Part shown: positions 7,931 through 16,103 of the stretch, piece by piece
How positions within the stretch are numbered: position 1 is the first letter of the stretch
Layout of the letters: every line of letters begins with the position of its first letter
Source: Kytococcus schroeteri
GTDB lineage: Bacteria > Actinomycetota > Actinomycetes > Actinomycetales > Dermatophilaceae
DNA: 64,000 nt
Reading direction: 5' to 3'
Assembly: GCF_042433515.1 (NCBI RefSeq)
Contig: NZ_JBHLVH010000027.1
Location: 1 to 64,000 of the forward strand
Program-made: the position numbers and the translations under genes
Notes under the pieces: model-generated
Told to the model about the DNA's origin: nothing
Database searches by the model: none
Seen by the model: the letters and a program-made list of their open reading frames with translations, nothing else

Positions 7931-7947
7931 ACTCGACACGGAACGCG

Positions 7948-7983
7948 GGTGGGGCCCCGTCGCCGAAGCGACGGGACCCCACC
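7948..7983. terminator. Bidirectional hairpin terminator
   Basis: A 16-bp stem with one C/A mismatch and a CGAA tetraloop (7964-7967) lies between the convergent regulator and secreted protein genes. Confidence 0.7.
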
Positions 7984-8006
7984 TGCCGGAGCGTCGGGAG
8001 AACGCC

Positions 8007-8624
8007 TCAGGCAGCCACGAAGGTCGGGTTGCCCATCGACACCACGGCACCGTTGGTGTAGCCGTCGGTCTGCGTGTACTGCATGGTGACCATGCACGTG
8101 TGCAGCGAGCCGTCGGGGGCGGTGTAGGAGAGCTCCATCGGGATGTTGACGACGGCACCCACCCACAGGTCGGGCTTGATGGTGCCCACGGAGCCCTTGC
8201 CCCAGTTGATCGTGAAGCTGGAGTCCCAGCCGGTCTGCGCGATGCCGGACAGGACGTTGCCCAGCGTCACGGAGCCGGACACGGTACGACCGTCGGACAG
8301 CGTCGCCGTCGGGGCCGGGATGTAGGCCTCGCCTGCGGTGTTGTGCAGCTTGAAGGTGACCGAGCCCCGGTAGTTGCAGGTGGAACGCAGGCCGATGTTG
8401 TGCGAGTTGGAGATCGGGATGACCGCACCACCGGTGGTGCCGTAGGTCCGGGCACCCACGATCTCCCAGGAGGCGGCGGTACCGGAGCAGTCACCGGCGT
8501 TGAGCTGCTCGTCGGTCATGGTGCAGGTCTGCGAGGCGGCGACGGCCGGCGCGGAGGCGGCGACGGCGACGGCCGGGACGGACCAGGCAGCACCCTTGGC
8601 GAGGGAGCGGCGGGAGACGGTCAT
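8007..8624 (-). CDS. Secreted protein with twin-arginine-type signal peptide, function unknown
   Basis: I do not recognise the mature protein. Residues 1-31 form a Tat-type signal peptide: R5-R6 in SRRSLAKG, then a hydrophobic stretch and the cleavage-like ending APAVAAS. The mature part (about 175 aa) is Ser/Thr/Gly-rich and looks beta-structured, with four cysteines (C34, C46 and two later) that could form disulfides after export. The RBS GAAAGGAAG precedes the ATG. The divergent gene at 9018 has a signal peptide identical at 27 of 28 positions (residues 4-31 here, 9-36 there), although the mature regions look unrelated. This points to a shared export route and probably shared ancestry of the 5' ends. 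A 12-bp hairpin lies in its leader. Confidence 0.8.
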   Translation of the reverse strand: MTVSRRSLAKGAAWSVPAVAVAASAPAVAASQTCTMTDEQLNAGDCSGTAASWEIVGARTYGTTGGAVIPISNSHNIGLRSTCNYRGSVTFKLHNTAGEAYIPAPTATLSDGRTVSGSVTLGNVLSGIAQTGWDSSFTINWGKGSVGTIKPDLWVGAVVNIPMELSYTAPDGSLHTCMVTMQYTQTDGYTNGAVVSMGNPTFVAA

Positions 8625-9017
8625 GGACTCTTCCTTTCGTGCGCGGTCCCCTCGGCGGCGCCGAGGGGACCGGAGGTCTGTGGCACTGCCGAACGTAACT
8701 TTTCACAGCACGGGAAATAGCGATCCGACAGGGACTTCCGCATCATTACGTCGGGCATGTGATGCAACTTCCTTTTGAATGCTCGGTGCGCCATGTTTCA
8801 CGAAGTAGCGAAACTGTTCATTACTCCAACCTGCCACAGGGAGAGGACTATTCATCGGGCATACCTGTGTCGCTCCGGGTCGGCGCCACCGAGCCACCGA
8901 CCCCTCGCGACGATGCGGACCATCTGCACGCGAGCTTGCACCAGCAAGGATCCCCGAAATGCGTTTTACTGTCCCCGTGGCAACTGCCACCTCCGAACCT
9001 GATCCCAAGGGGAAGTC
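8625..9017. other. AT-richer divergent promoter region between two secreted-protein genes
   Basis: This 393-nt region is clearly less GC-rich than the rest of the window. Candidate -10 elements are TACGTT on the minus strand (8692-8697) for the leftward gene and TACTGT on the plus strand (8967-8972) for the rightward gene; neither has a good -35. A GTTTC/GAAAC inverted repeat occurs at 8795-8814. No open frame here shows the local coding bias. Confidence 0.45.
8645..8671 (-). promoter_or_regulatory. 12-bp hairpin in the 5' leader of the gene at 8624
   Basis: GGTCCCCTCGGC and GCCGAGGGGACC are perfect arms around a 3-nt loop. It lies 20 nt before the ATG, immediately upstream of the ribosome binding site, so it is a leader structure rather than a gene-end terminator. 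It could stabilise the mRNA or attenuate transcription. Confidence 0.5.
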
Positions 9018-9941
9018 ATGACCAACCAGACCTCCGGCATCTCCCGCCGGTCCATCGCCAAGGGCGCCGCCTGGTCCGTCCCGGCCGTCGCCGTCGCCGC
9101 TTCCGCCCCGGCCGTCGCCGCCTCCTGCACCATCCCGGCCGACACCATCGCCGGCCAGGTCGACGCCAACTTCACCGCCTACAAGGACACCCTCGCCCAG
9201 GTCGTCACGCAGTGCGGCGCCAACCCCAAGTTCGCCATCTGGTACGACGGCGCCGGCGGCTCGAACGGCTTCCTGCAGAACTCGACCATCAACGCCCGCA
9301 ACATCTCGGGCTGCGCCATCGACACCACCCGGTACCCGCTGAACTTCCGCATCGACGTGAAGAACCTGACGGGCAACATCACCACCGACCGTCGCGGCTT
9401 CTCGATGTCCACTGGCTACGGTTCGTTCGAGAACATCGCCCACCCTGGCAAGCCGGTCGCCTCCGTCGGCGCCAACGCCAGGGACTTCACCCAGCCCGAC
9501 GCCAGCGGTGTCTACTCCATCCTCTTCCGCGCCAACAAGGACCGCGGCGTGGCGACCAACGAGGACATCGACATCAACTTCCAGTGGCTCGACGGCACCA
9601 CCAAGCCCGACGGCACCGGCACCCAGCCGCGCATCCAGGCCACCTACCAGCTCGTGCCGTTGGGCTTCGCCCCGCCCACGCTGGAGAAGGTCCTGGCCGA
9701 CCTGGGCATTACCACGGCGGACCCGTGCTACGCCAACTACGTGGCGGCCTACGAGGCCCGCTACCAGCAGTGGATCACCAACGGCGAGGGCTGCCAGGGC
9801 GTCAAGTGGAACGTCGCCACCGACGTGACCGCCACCCGCTACGGCCGCGGCGGTTACACCCTCACCCCGATCACCTGCGGCACGAGCATGTTCGCCTACA
9901 AGAGCCGCGACTTCACCCCCTCGCACGACGGCATCTACTGA
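9018..9941 (+). CDS. Secreted protein with twin-arginine-type signal peptide, function unknown
   Basis: I do not recognise the mature domain. Residues 1-36 form a Tat-type signal with R10-R11 (SRRSIAKG) and an APAVAAS ending; its coding DNA differs from that of the divergent gene at only 7 of 84 positions. The mature part (about 270 aa) has six cysteines, Tyr/Trp-rich segments (AIWYDGAGGSNGF, EARYQQWITNGEGCQG) and ends in TPSHDGIY. No membrane anchor or sortase motif is seen, so the protein is probably released or held at the surface non-covalently. The start is fixed by AAGGGGAAG at 9004-9016. A GC-rich inverted repeat interrupted by an assembly gap follows the stop. Confidence 0.82.
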   Translation: MTNQTSGISRRSIAKGAAWSVPAVAVAASAPAVAASCTIPADTIAGQVDANFTAYKDTLAQVVTQCGANPKFAIWYDGAGGSNGFLQNSTINARNISGCAIDTTRYPLNFRIDVKNLTGNITTDRRGFSMSTGYGSFENIAHPGKPVASVGANARDFTQPDASGVYSILFRANKDRGVATNEDIDINFQWLDGTTKPDGTGTQPRIQATYQLVPLGFAPPTLEKVLADLGITTADPCYANYVAAYEARYQQWITNGEGCQGVKWNVATDVTATRYGRGGYTLTPITCGTSMFAYKSRDFTPSHDGIY

Positions 9942-9964
9942 TCGCCTGACTCCTCCGCGATGGT

Positions 9965-10025
9965 CGGAAGGCCCCGNNNNNNNNNNNNNNNNNNNNNNNN
10001 NNNNNNNNNNNNGCGGGGCCTTCCG
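9965..10025. terminator. Inverted repeat flanking a 36-nt assembly gap
   Basis: CGGAAGGCCCCG (9965-9976) and CGGGGCCTTCCG (10014-10025) are exact inverse complements on either side of the N run at 9977-10012. A strong terminator between the convergent secreted-protein gene and truA probably blocked sequencing. The true length of the loop is unknown. Confidence 0.6.
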
Positions 10026-10055
10026 CTGTCCGGAGGACCGCGTGGCCGCGGCTGC

Positions 10056-10910
10056 TCAGGGCAGGCCGTCTCCGCCGTCGTCGAGAGTGCGCGTGGCCCG
10101 GGCCTCGGCCTGCCGCGCGGCCAGCTCCTCCGGGGCCGGGTAGTCCACCCGCTCCAACGTGAGGCCGTGGGCGGGCATCACCTGCACCGCCCCGATGCGC
10201 TGCCGCCCGGCCAGGACCTCCGCCGGCCACTCCACCGGCCGGCGCCCCTCCCCCACGGGCACCACGCCCCCCACGAGCGCGCGCACCATCGAGTGGCAGA
10301 ACGCGTCAGCCACCACCACGCCCTCGATGACGCCGTCCCCACGCCGCGCCCAGGTGAACCGCTCCAGCGTGCGCACCGTCGTGGCGCCCTCGCGCGGCTT
10401 GCAGTAGGCCGCGAAGTCCCGGAGCCCCACCAGACGCCCAGCCGCCGCGTCCATGGCATCCACGTCGAGCGGGCGCCGGTGGCGCACCACCATCCCCCGG
10501 AGCCGTGGGTCCACGTCCGCCACCCGGTCCCACAGCAGATAGCGGTAGTGCCGGCGCAGGGCGGCGAAGCGCGCGTCGAACTCCGGGGGCACCACGGTGG
10601 CGCGGTGCACGACGAGGTCGCCGGGGAGCACACCGGCGAGCCGGGTGACCAGCGCGGCGGCGGGGTCCCGGCCGGAGCGCCCCGGCACCGCCGCCCAGGC
10701 CTCCTCCGGCACGTCCCCGTGGCAGACCGCCCCCGTGGCGTGGACGCCGGAGTCCGTGCGACCGGCGACGGTGAGCGGCAGGGACTCCACGCGCAGGACG
10801 GTGCACAAGGCCGTCTCGAGCTGCTCCTGGACCGTGCGCAGCCCCGGCTGCCGCGCCCACCCGTGGAAGTCGGTGCCGTCGTACGCGAGATCGAGCCGGA
10901 TGCGGGGCAT
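10056..10910 (-). CDS. truA: tRNA pseudouridine(38-40) synthase
   Basis: TruA isomerises uridines 38-40 in the anticodon arm of many tRNAs to pseudouridine. The 284-aa protein begins MPRIRLDLAYDGTDFHGWA and has the catalytic Asp at about residue 53 in AGRTDSGVHATG; RRHYRYLLW and FCHSMVRALVGG are also family blocks. The ATG at 10910 gives this conserved N-terminus, and upstream codons are not family-like. In most actinobacteria truA directly follows rplQ; here a pgmB/GH65 pair separates them, so truA is no longer joined to the alpha operon. Confidence 0.95.
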   Translation of the reverse strand: MPRIRLDLAYDGTDFHGWARQPGLRTVQEQLETALCTVLRVESLPLTVAGRTDSGVHATGAVCHGDVPEEAWAAVPGRSGRDPAAALVTRLAGVLPGDLVVHRATVVPPEFDARFAALRRHYRYLLWDRVADVDPRLRGMVVRHRRPLDVDAMDAAAGRLVGLRDFAAYCKPREGATTVRTLERFTWARRGDGVIEGVVVADAFCHSMVRALVGGVVPVGEGRRPVEWPAEVLAGRQRIGAVQVMPAHGLTLERVDYPAPEELAARQAEARATRTLDDGGDGLP

Positions 10911-11050
10911 GGGCGGGAGGCTACCCGCCCATGCCACCGTGAGGCACCGAGGCAGTCCGACGCGGGACGCGCCATGTATCGGGTGCGGGGGGGGCGCACT
11001 CTGTGGGAGTTCGCACACCCGATGACGGCCGGCACCCGCCTCGCGCCCCC

Positions 11051-11056
11051 TACGCT
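11051..11056 (+). promoter_or_regulatory. Putative -10 of a leaderless pgmB mRNA
   Basis: TACGCT fits TAnnnT and lies 6 nt before the ATG at 11063, placing the predicted start on that codon. The -35 is weak. Confidence 0.4.
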
Positions 11057-11062
11057 CGAGGG

Positions 11063-11788
11063 ATGGACCGGACTCCCCTCGCCCGCCCGCACGTCGACGC
11101 CGAGGTCGGCGCCGTGCTCTTCGACCTCGACGGGGTGCTGACCCCCACGGCGGAGGTGCACCGCCGCGCCTGGCACCGCCTGTTCACCGACTACCTGACC
11201 GAGCGCACCCGTACCACCGGGGAGCAGCTCGCCCCGTACACCAACACCGACTACTACGAGCACGTCGACGGCAAGCCGCGCCTCGACGGCGTGCGCGACC
11301 TGCTCGCCTCGCGGGGCATCGCCCTCCCCGAGGCGGAGGTGGAGGCCCTCGGCGCCCGCAAGAACGAGGCCTTCCTCGCCGAGCTCGAGGCCGGGGTGGA
11401 GCCCTACCCGGGCTCGCTGGCCCTCCTCGAGCACCTGGCGACGGTCGGCACCCCGATGGCGGTGGTCTCCTCCTCGGCCAACGCCCCGGCCGTGCTGCGC
11501 ACCGCGGGGATCGACCACTTCTTCCCCGTCGTCGTGGACGGGGCCGTGGCCCGCGAGGAGGGCCTGCCCGGCAAGCCCGCCCCGTACACCTTCGAGGCCG
11601 CCGCCGAGCGCCTCGGGGTGCCGTCCGACCGCGCCGTGGTGGTGGAGGACGCCACGTCCGGTGTGGCTGCCGGTGCCGCCGGGGACTTCGCCGCCGTCGT
11701 CGGCGTGGACCGGGGGGCGGGCGCCGAGGCGCTGCGCGCGGCCGGCGCCACCGCCGTCGTCACCGACCTCGAGGAGCTGCTGCCGTGA
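11063..11788 (+). CDS. pgmB: Beta-phosphoglucomutase, HAD superfamily
   Basis: This enzyme converts beta-D-glucose 1-phosphate to glucose 6-phosphate. The 241-aa protein has HAD motif I FDLDGVLTP (about residues 19-27; nucleophile and general acid/base Asp), motif II in VVSSSANAP, motif III Lys in GKPAPYTF and motif IV VVVEDATSGVAAG, with a four-helix cap between motifs I and II. Its 3' end overlaps the next gene by 4 nt, so translation is coupled. Together with the GH65 phosphorylase it would carry a glucosyl disaccharide into glycolysis. The start lacks a Shine-Dalgarno and fits a leaderless mRNA. Confidence 0.92.
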   Translation: MDRTPLARPHVDAEVGAVLFDLDGVLTPTAEVHRRAWHRLFTDYLTERTRTTGEQLAPYTNTDYYEHVDGKPRLDGVRDLLASRGIALPEAEVEALGARKNEAFLAELEAGVEPYPGSLALLEHLATVGTPMAVVSSSANAPAVLRTAGIDHFFPVVVDGAVAREEGLPGKPAPYTFEAAAERLGVPSDRAVVVEDATSGVAAGAAGDFAAVVGVDRGAGAEALRAAGATAVVTDLEELLP

Positions 11789-14310
11789 CCGCACCGAACC
11801 CCGTGACCACAGCCGCTGACGGCACCCCCCGCACCGACCCGCTGGACCGCACCCGCTTCCCGGTGGACCCGTGGCGCCTCGTGGAGACCCGCCACTCCAG
11901 CGACGACCTCGGCCTCACCGAGACGCTCTTCAGCGTGGCCAACGGCTACCTGGGCCTGCGCGGCAACCCCGAGGAGGGCCGCGACGCCCACGTGCACGGC
12001 ACCTTCGTCAACGGCTTCCACGAGACCTGGCGCATCAAGCACGCCGAGGACGCCTACGGCTTCGCCAAGGTGGGCCAGACCATCGTCACGGCGCCGGACG
12101 CCAAGCTCATGAAGCTCTACGTGGACGACGAGCCATTCATCCTGGCCACCGCGGACGTGGAGTCCTACGAGCGCTCGCTGGACCTGCGGGCCGGCGTCCT
12201 CACCCGCGACGTCGTGTGGCGCACCACCGCGGGCAAGCGCCTGCGCGTGCGCTCGCAGCGCATGGTCTCGTTCGCCGAGCGCCACCTGGGGCTGCTCTCC
12301 CTCGAGGTGGAGATGCTCGACGGGGACGCCGCGGTGACGGTCTCCAGCCAGATCCTCAACCGCCAGGACGGCACCGACGAGTACGCCGTGGACGGCGAGG
12401 CGATGGGGGCGGGCTTCGATCCGCGCAAGGCCGGCGCCTTCGGCCACCGGGTGCTGCTCCCCGAGGCGCAGGAGTCCACGGAGCACCGTCTGGCCATGGG
12501 CTGGCGCACCGCGCACTCCGGCATGACCCTGGCCGTCGCCGTGGAGCACCACCTGACCACCGAGTGCGAGGTGCGCACCTCGCAGGTGGTCGAGCCCGAC
12601 CAGGCCAAGCAGGTGTACGCCTTCCGCCTGGCGCAGGGGCAGACGGTGCGACTCGACAAGTGGCTGACCTACCACTCCTCCACCGGGGTCCCCGTGCCCG
12701 AGCTGGTGGACCGCTGCCACCGGACGCTCGACCGCCTCGTGCCCGAGGGCGTGGAGGGTGCGCTGACCGCTCAGGAGGGCTGGCTCGCCGACTTCTGGGC
12801 CAATGCCGACGTGGAGCTCCCCGGCCAGCCCGAGATGCAGCAGGCGGTGCGCTTCGCCCTGTTCTCCCTGGCGCAGGCCGCCGGACGGGCCGACCGTGAG
12901 GGCGTGCCCGCCAAGGGCGTCACCGGCAGCGGCTACGAGGGCCACTACTTCTGGGACACCGAGGCCTACGTGGTGCCCTTCCTCACCTTCACGATGCCCC
13001 ACCTGGCCCGCAACGCGCTGCAGTTCCGAGCCCGGATGCTGCCCAAGGCCCGGGAGCGTGCGCGGGACCTCGCGCTCACCGGCGCGCTCTTCCCGTGGCG
13101 CACGATCAACGGCGAGGAGGCCTCCGCCTTCTACGCCGCGGGCACCGCGCAGTACCACATCGACGCCGACGTGGCCCATGCCGTGGCCACCTACCTCGAC
13201 GCCACCGGGGACAGGGACTTCGGGCGACGCGGGGGCCTGGAGATCCTCGTGGGCACCGCCCGGATGTGGACGGACCTGGGCTTCTGGCAGCAGGGCCCCG
13301 AGCCGCGCTTCCACATCCACAGCGTCACCGGCCCGGACGAGTACACCACCGTGGTGAACAACAACCTGTTCACCAACGTCATGGCCCGCGCCAACTTGGA
13401 GCGCGCCGCCCGCGAGGTGACCCAGCTCGCCCAGGACGACCCATCCGCCTACGCCGAGCTCGCGCAGCGCTTCGACCTCCTGGCCGAGGAGCCCGAGACC
13501 TGGGCCCGCATCGCCGAGGCCGTGCACATCCCCTTCGACGAGACGCTCGGCATCCACCCCCAGGACGACCACTTCCTGGACCGCGAGGTGTGGGACCTCT
13601 CGGCCACTCCCCCCGAGCGGCACCCCCTGCTGCTGCACTACCACCCGCTGGTCATCTACCGCTACCAGGTGCTCAAGCAGGCCGACGTGGTGCTGGCGCT
13701 CTTCCTGCAGTCCGACCGTTTCACGCCCGAGCAGAAGCGCCGCGACTTCGAGTACTACGACCCGATCACCACGGGCGACTCCACCCTCTCGGCCGTGGTG
13801 CAGTCCATCGTGGCCGCCGAGGTGGGCTACCACCACATGGCGCTGGACTACTTCCGCCGGGCCCTCTACGTGGACCTGGCGGACGCCCACTCCAACACCG
13901 TGGACGGCATGCACATCGCCAACTCCGGCGGCGTCTGGAGCGCCGTCGTCTGCGGCTTCGGCGGCATGCGCGCCGTGGGGGGCCGGCTCACCTTCGACCC
14001 GCGCCTGCCGGTCGACTGGCCGGAGGTCACCTTCCGCGTGCGCTGGCACGGCACCCGCCTGCGTGTCCGCGTGGCCCAGGAGGCGATGGAGTTCACCCCC
14101 GAGCAGGGGCCGGCCACCAGCGGCTCGCCGTGCGTCGTGCACGTGCGCGGCGAGGAGGCCCGCATCGGCCCTGAGGGCGTGACCGTGCCCCTGGACGGCC
14201 AGGGACCCCGCATCGACGAGGTGCTGCGCCCCGGACGCCACGAGGGTCTGCTGCGCCGTGACGGCAGCCTCATGACCGTGAGCACCCCCGACGACATGCC
14301 GCCCGCCTGA
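11785..14310 (+). CDS. Glycoside hydrolase family 65 disaccharide phosphorylase
   Basis: GH65 enzymes split alpha-glucosides such as maltose, trehalose or kojibiose with inorganic phosphate, giving beta-glucose 1-phosphate. The 841-aa protein has the full architecture: N-terminal beta-sandwich (about 1-310), the (alpha/alpha)6 barrel with GHYFWDTEA near residue 388, the catalytic Glu in VTGPDEY near 519, and the phosphate-contacting region with TTGDSTLS, followed by a small C-terminal beta domain. The exact substrate cannot be read from sequence. GTG is the start codon, within a GTGA overlap with pgmB. The adjacent pgmB supports phosphorylase over hydrolase activity. A 21-bp terminator follows. 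Confidence 0.92.
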   Translation: MTAPNPVTTAADGTPRTDPLDRTRFPVDPWRLVETRHSSDDLGLTETLFSVANGYLGLRGNPEEGRDAHVHGTFVNGFHETWRIKHAEDAYGFAKVGQTIVTAPDAKLMKLYVDDEPFILATADVESYERSLDLRAGVLTRDVVWRTTAGKRLRVRSQRMVSFAERHLGLLSLEVEMLDGDAAVTVSSQILNRQDGTDEYAVDGEAMGAGFDPRKAGAFGHRVLLPEAQESTEHRLAMGWRTAHSGMTLAVAVEHHLTTECEVRTSQVVEPDQAKQVYAFRLAQGQTVRLDKWLTYHSSTGVPVPELVDRCHRTLDRLVPEGVEGALTAQEGWLADFWANADVELPGQPEMQQAVRFALFSLAQAAGRADREGVPAKGVTGSGYEGHYFWDTEAYVVPFLTFTMPHLARNALQFRARMLPKARERARDLALTGALFPWRTINGEEASAFYAAGTAQYHIDADVAHAVATYLDATGDRDFGRRGGLEILVGTARMWTDLGFWQQGPEPRFHIHSVTGPDEYTTVVNNNLFTNVMARANLERAAREVTQLAQDDPSAYAELAQRFDLLAEEPETWARIAEAVHIPFDETLGIHPQDDHFLDREVWDLSATPPERHPLLLHYHPLVIYRYQVLKQADVVLALFLQSDRFTPEQKRRDFEYYDPITTGDSTLSAVVQSIVAAEVGYHHMALDYFRRALYVDLADAHSNTVDGMHIANSGGVWSAVVCGFGGMRAVGGRLTFDPRLPVDWPEVTFRVRWHGTRLRVRVAQEAMEFTPEQGPATSGSPCVVHVRGEEARIGPEGVTVPLDGQGPRIDEVLRPGRHEGLLRRDGSLMTVSTPDDMPPA

Positions 14311-14320
14311 GACCGGGCAG

Positions 14321-14365
14321 GCACGAGGAAGGCCCCCACCCGTCGGGTGGGGGCCTTCCTCGTGC
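14321..14365. terminator. Perfect 21-bp bidirectional terminator
   Basis: The arms 14321-14341 and 14345-14365 pair fully around a 3-nt loop (GTC). It serves the GH65 gene on the plus strand and rplQ, the last gene of the long ribosomal cluster, on the minus strand. Confidence 0.8.
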
Positions 14366-14394
14366 TCACGGGCGCGGGGCCCGTCAGGGACTGC

Positions 14395-14844
14395 TCAGGC
14401 CTCGTCGGTCGTGGCGTCCTCGGCCTCGGTGCGCGCGGCGTTCTGCGTGGCGCGCTCGGCCTCGGTCACGACCGCCTTGCGGGCCACGGGCTCGCGGACG
14501 AGCTCGATGACCGCCATCGGGGCGTTGTCGCCGTTGCGGGGCGCCAGCTTCACGATGCGGGTGTAGCCACCCTCACGGTCGGCCACGTCCGGGGCGATCT
14601 CGGTGAACAGCTTGTGCACCACCGACTTGTCGCGGATCACGGTCATGACCTTGCGACGGTTGTGCAGGTCACCCTTCTTGGCGAAGGTGATCATGCGCTC
14701 GGCCAGGGGGCGCAGGCGCTTGGCCTTGGCCTCCGTGGTGGTGATGCGGTCGTGCTCGAAGAGCTGGGTGGCCAGACCGGCCAGCAGCAGCCGCTCGTGC
14801 GCCGGGCCGCTGCCCAGGCGCGGGCCCTTCTTCGGGGTAGGCAT
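14395..14844 (-). CDS. rplQ: 50S ribosomal protein L17 (bL17)
   Basis: L17 lies near the peptide exit tunnel. The first 115 residues are the conserved domain (MPTPKKGPRLG, LLLAGLATQLFEHDRITTTEAKAKRLRPLAERMI); residues 116-149 are an Ala/Glu/Thr-rich tail seen in actinobacteria. It is the last gene of the alpha cluster rpmJ-rpsM-rpsK-rpsD-rpoA-rplQ, 70 nt after rpoA and followed by the strong hairpin at 14321-14365. Confidence 0.97.
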   Translation of the reverse strand: MPTPKKGPRLGSGPAHERLLLAGLATQLFEHDRITTTEAKAKRLRPLAERMITFAKKGDLHNRRKVMTVIRDKSVVHKLFTEIAPDVADREGGYTRIVKLAPRNGDNAPMAVIELVREPVARKAVVTEAERATQNAARTEAEDATTDEA

Positions 14845-14914
14845 GTGATTTCTCCTGTGCTTTCCAAGTGTCAGCGACGCCCGCTCGGCAGGCGCCGGGT
14901 GTCACTGCGGCGGA

Positions 14915-15946
14915 TCAGTACTGCTCGTCCTCGAGGACCTCGTCGCCCGCGGCGGCCTCGCCCTCGTCCTCGTCGCGGTCCAGCACGATGTTGGACGGGT
15001 CGAAGTCGGCCGGGGTGTCCTTCAGGGCCAGGCCGAGCTTGTGGAGCTCCACCTGCACCTCGTCGATGGACTTGTTGCCGAAGTTGCGGATGTCCAGCAG
15101 GTCCGCCTGGCTACGGGCCACGAGCTCACCCACGGTGTGGATGCCCTCGCGCTTGAGGCAGTTGTAGGAGCGCACGGACAGGTTGAGCTCCTCCACCGGC
15201 AGCGCCAGGTCGGCGGCCAGCGAGGCGTCCGTCTGCACGGTGCCCATCTCGATGCCCTCGGCCTCGACGTTGAGGTCGCGCGCCAGACCGAAGAGCTCCA
15301 CCAGCGTCTTGCCGGCGGACGCCATGGCGTCGGCCGGGGACATGGAGTTCTTGGTCTCGACGTCGACGACCAGCTTGTCGAAGTCGGTGCGCTGCTCGAC
15401 GCGGGTGGCCTCCACCTTGTAGGTGACGGACAGCACCGGCGAGTAGATGGAGTCGACCGGGATCCGGCCGATCTCCTGCTCGCCGCCCTTGTTCTGCTGC
15501 GCCGAGACGTAGCCGCGGCCACGCTCGATGGTGAGCTCGAGGTCGATCGCGCCCTCGTCGTTCAGCGAACCCAGGTACAGGTCGGGGTTGTGCACCTCGA
15601 CGCCGGCCGGGCAGCTGATGTCGGCCGCGGTCATCTCGCCGGCCCCCTGCTTGCGCAGGTAGGCCACCACGGGCTCGTCGTGCTCCGAGGAGACGACCAG
15701 GCCCTTGATGTTGAGGATGAGCTCGGTGACGTCCTCCTTCACACCGGGGACGGTGGAGAACTCGTGCAGCACGCCGTCGATGCGGATGCTGGTCACGGCC
15801 GCACCGGGGATGCTCGAGAGCAGGGTGCGACGCAGGGAGTTGCCGAGGGTGTAGCCGAAACCGGGCTCGAGCGGCTCGATGGTGAACCGCGAACGGGCCT
15901 CGTCGACCTTCTCCTCGGTGAGGACGGGGCGCTGGGCAATCAGCAC
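14915..15946 (-). CDS. rpoA: RNA polymerase alpha subunit
   Basis: The alpha dimer scaffolds RNA polymerase assembly, and its C-terminal domain binds UP-element DNA and activators. The 343-aa protein has the dimerisation domain (FTIEPLEPGFGYTLGNSLRR) and the C-terminal domain (VRSYNCLKREGIHTVGEL, followed by DLLDIRNFGNKSIDEV), then an acidic tail ending in EDEQY. The start is GTG at 15946 with GGAAAGG upstream. The 157-nt gap from rpsD contains two hairpins, which may set the level of rpoA relative to the upstream ribosomal genes. Confidence 0.97.
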   Translation of the reverse strand: MLIAQRPVLTEEKVDEARSRFTIEPLEPGFGYTLGNSLRRTLLSSIPGAAVTSIRIDGVLHEFSTVPGVKEDVTELILNIKGLVVSSEHDEPVVAYLRKQGAGEMTAADISCPAGVEVHNPDLYLGSLNDEGAIDLELTIERGRGYVSAQQNKGGEQEIGRIPVDSIYSPVLSVTYKVEATRVEQRTDFDKLVVDVETKNSMSPADAMASAGKTLVELFGLARDLNVEAEGIEMGTVQTDASLAADLALPVEELNLSVRSYNCLKREGIHTVGELVARSQADLLDIRNFGNKSIDEVQVELHKLGLALKDTPADFDPSNIVLDRDEDEGEAAAGDEVLEDEQY

Positions 15947-15996
15947 GTGCGTTTCCTTTCCGCGCAGCGACCGCTATATGACGCTGCTCGCAGTGG

Positions 15997-16052
15997 CACC
16001 CGACGCGTGCGTCGGGCCAGGGGCTCCGGTGGCATCTGTGGACCACCGGAGC
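15997..16052 (-). promoter_or_regulatory. Tandem hairpins between rpsD and rpoA
   Basis: CCCGACGC/GCGTCGGG (15997-16014, loop GT) and GCTCCGGTGG/CCACCGGAGC (16023-16052) are perfect stems on the transcribed strand, without U-tracts. A partial terminator or processing site is possible. Confidence 0.4.
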
Positions 16053-16103
16053 CGGTGCGCCGGACCCGTGGGGGCCGGGCGCGGTGGCGACCGGAGTCGC
16101 TGA

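Noticed and set aside
8775..9002. Possible 75-aa cysteine-containing small protein in the divergent intergenic region
   Set aside because: No ribosome site and codon usage unlike local genes; the region more likely holds promoters.
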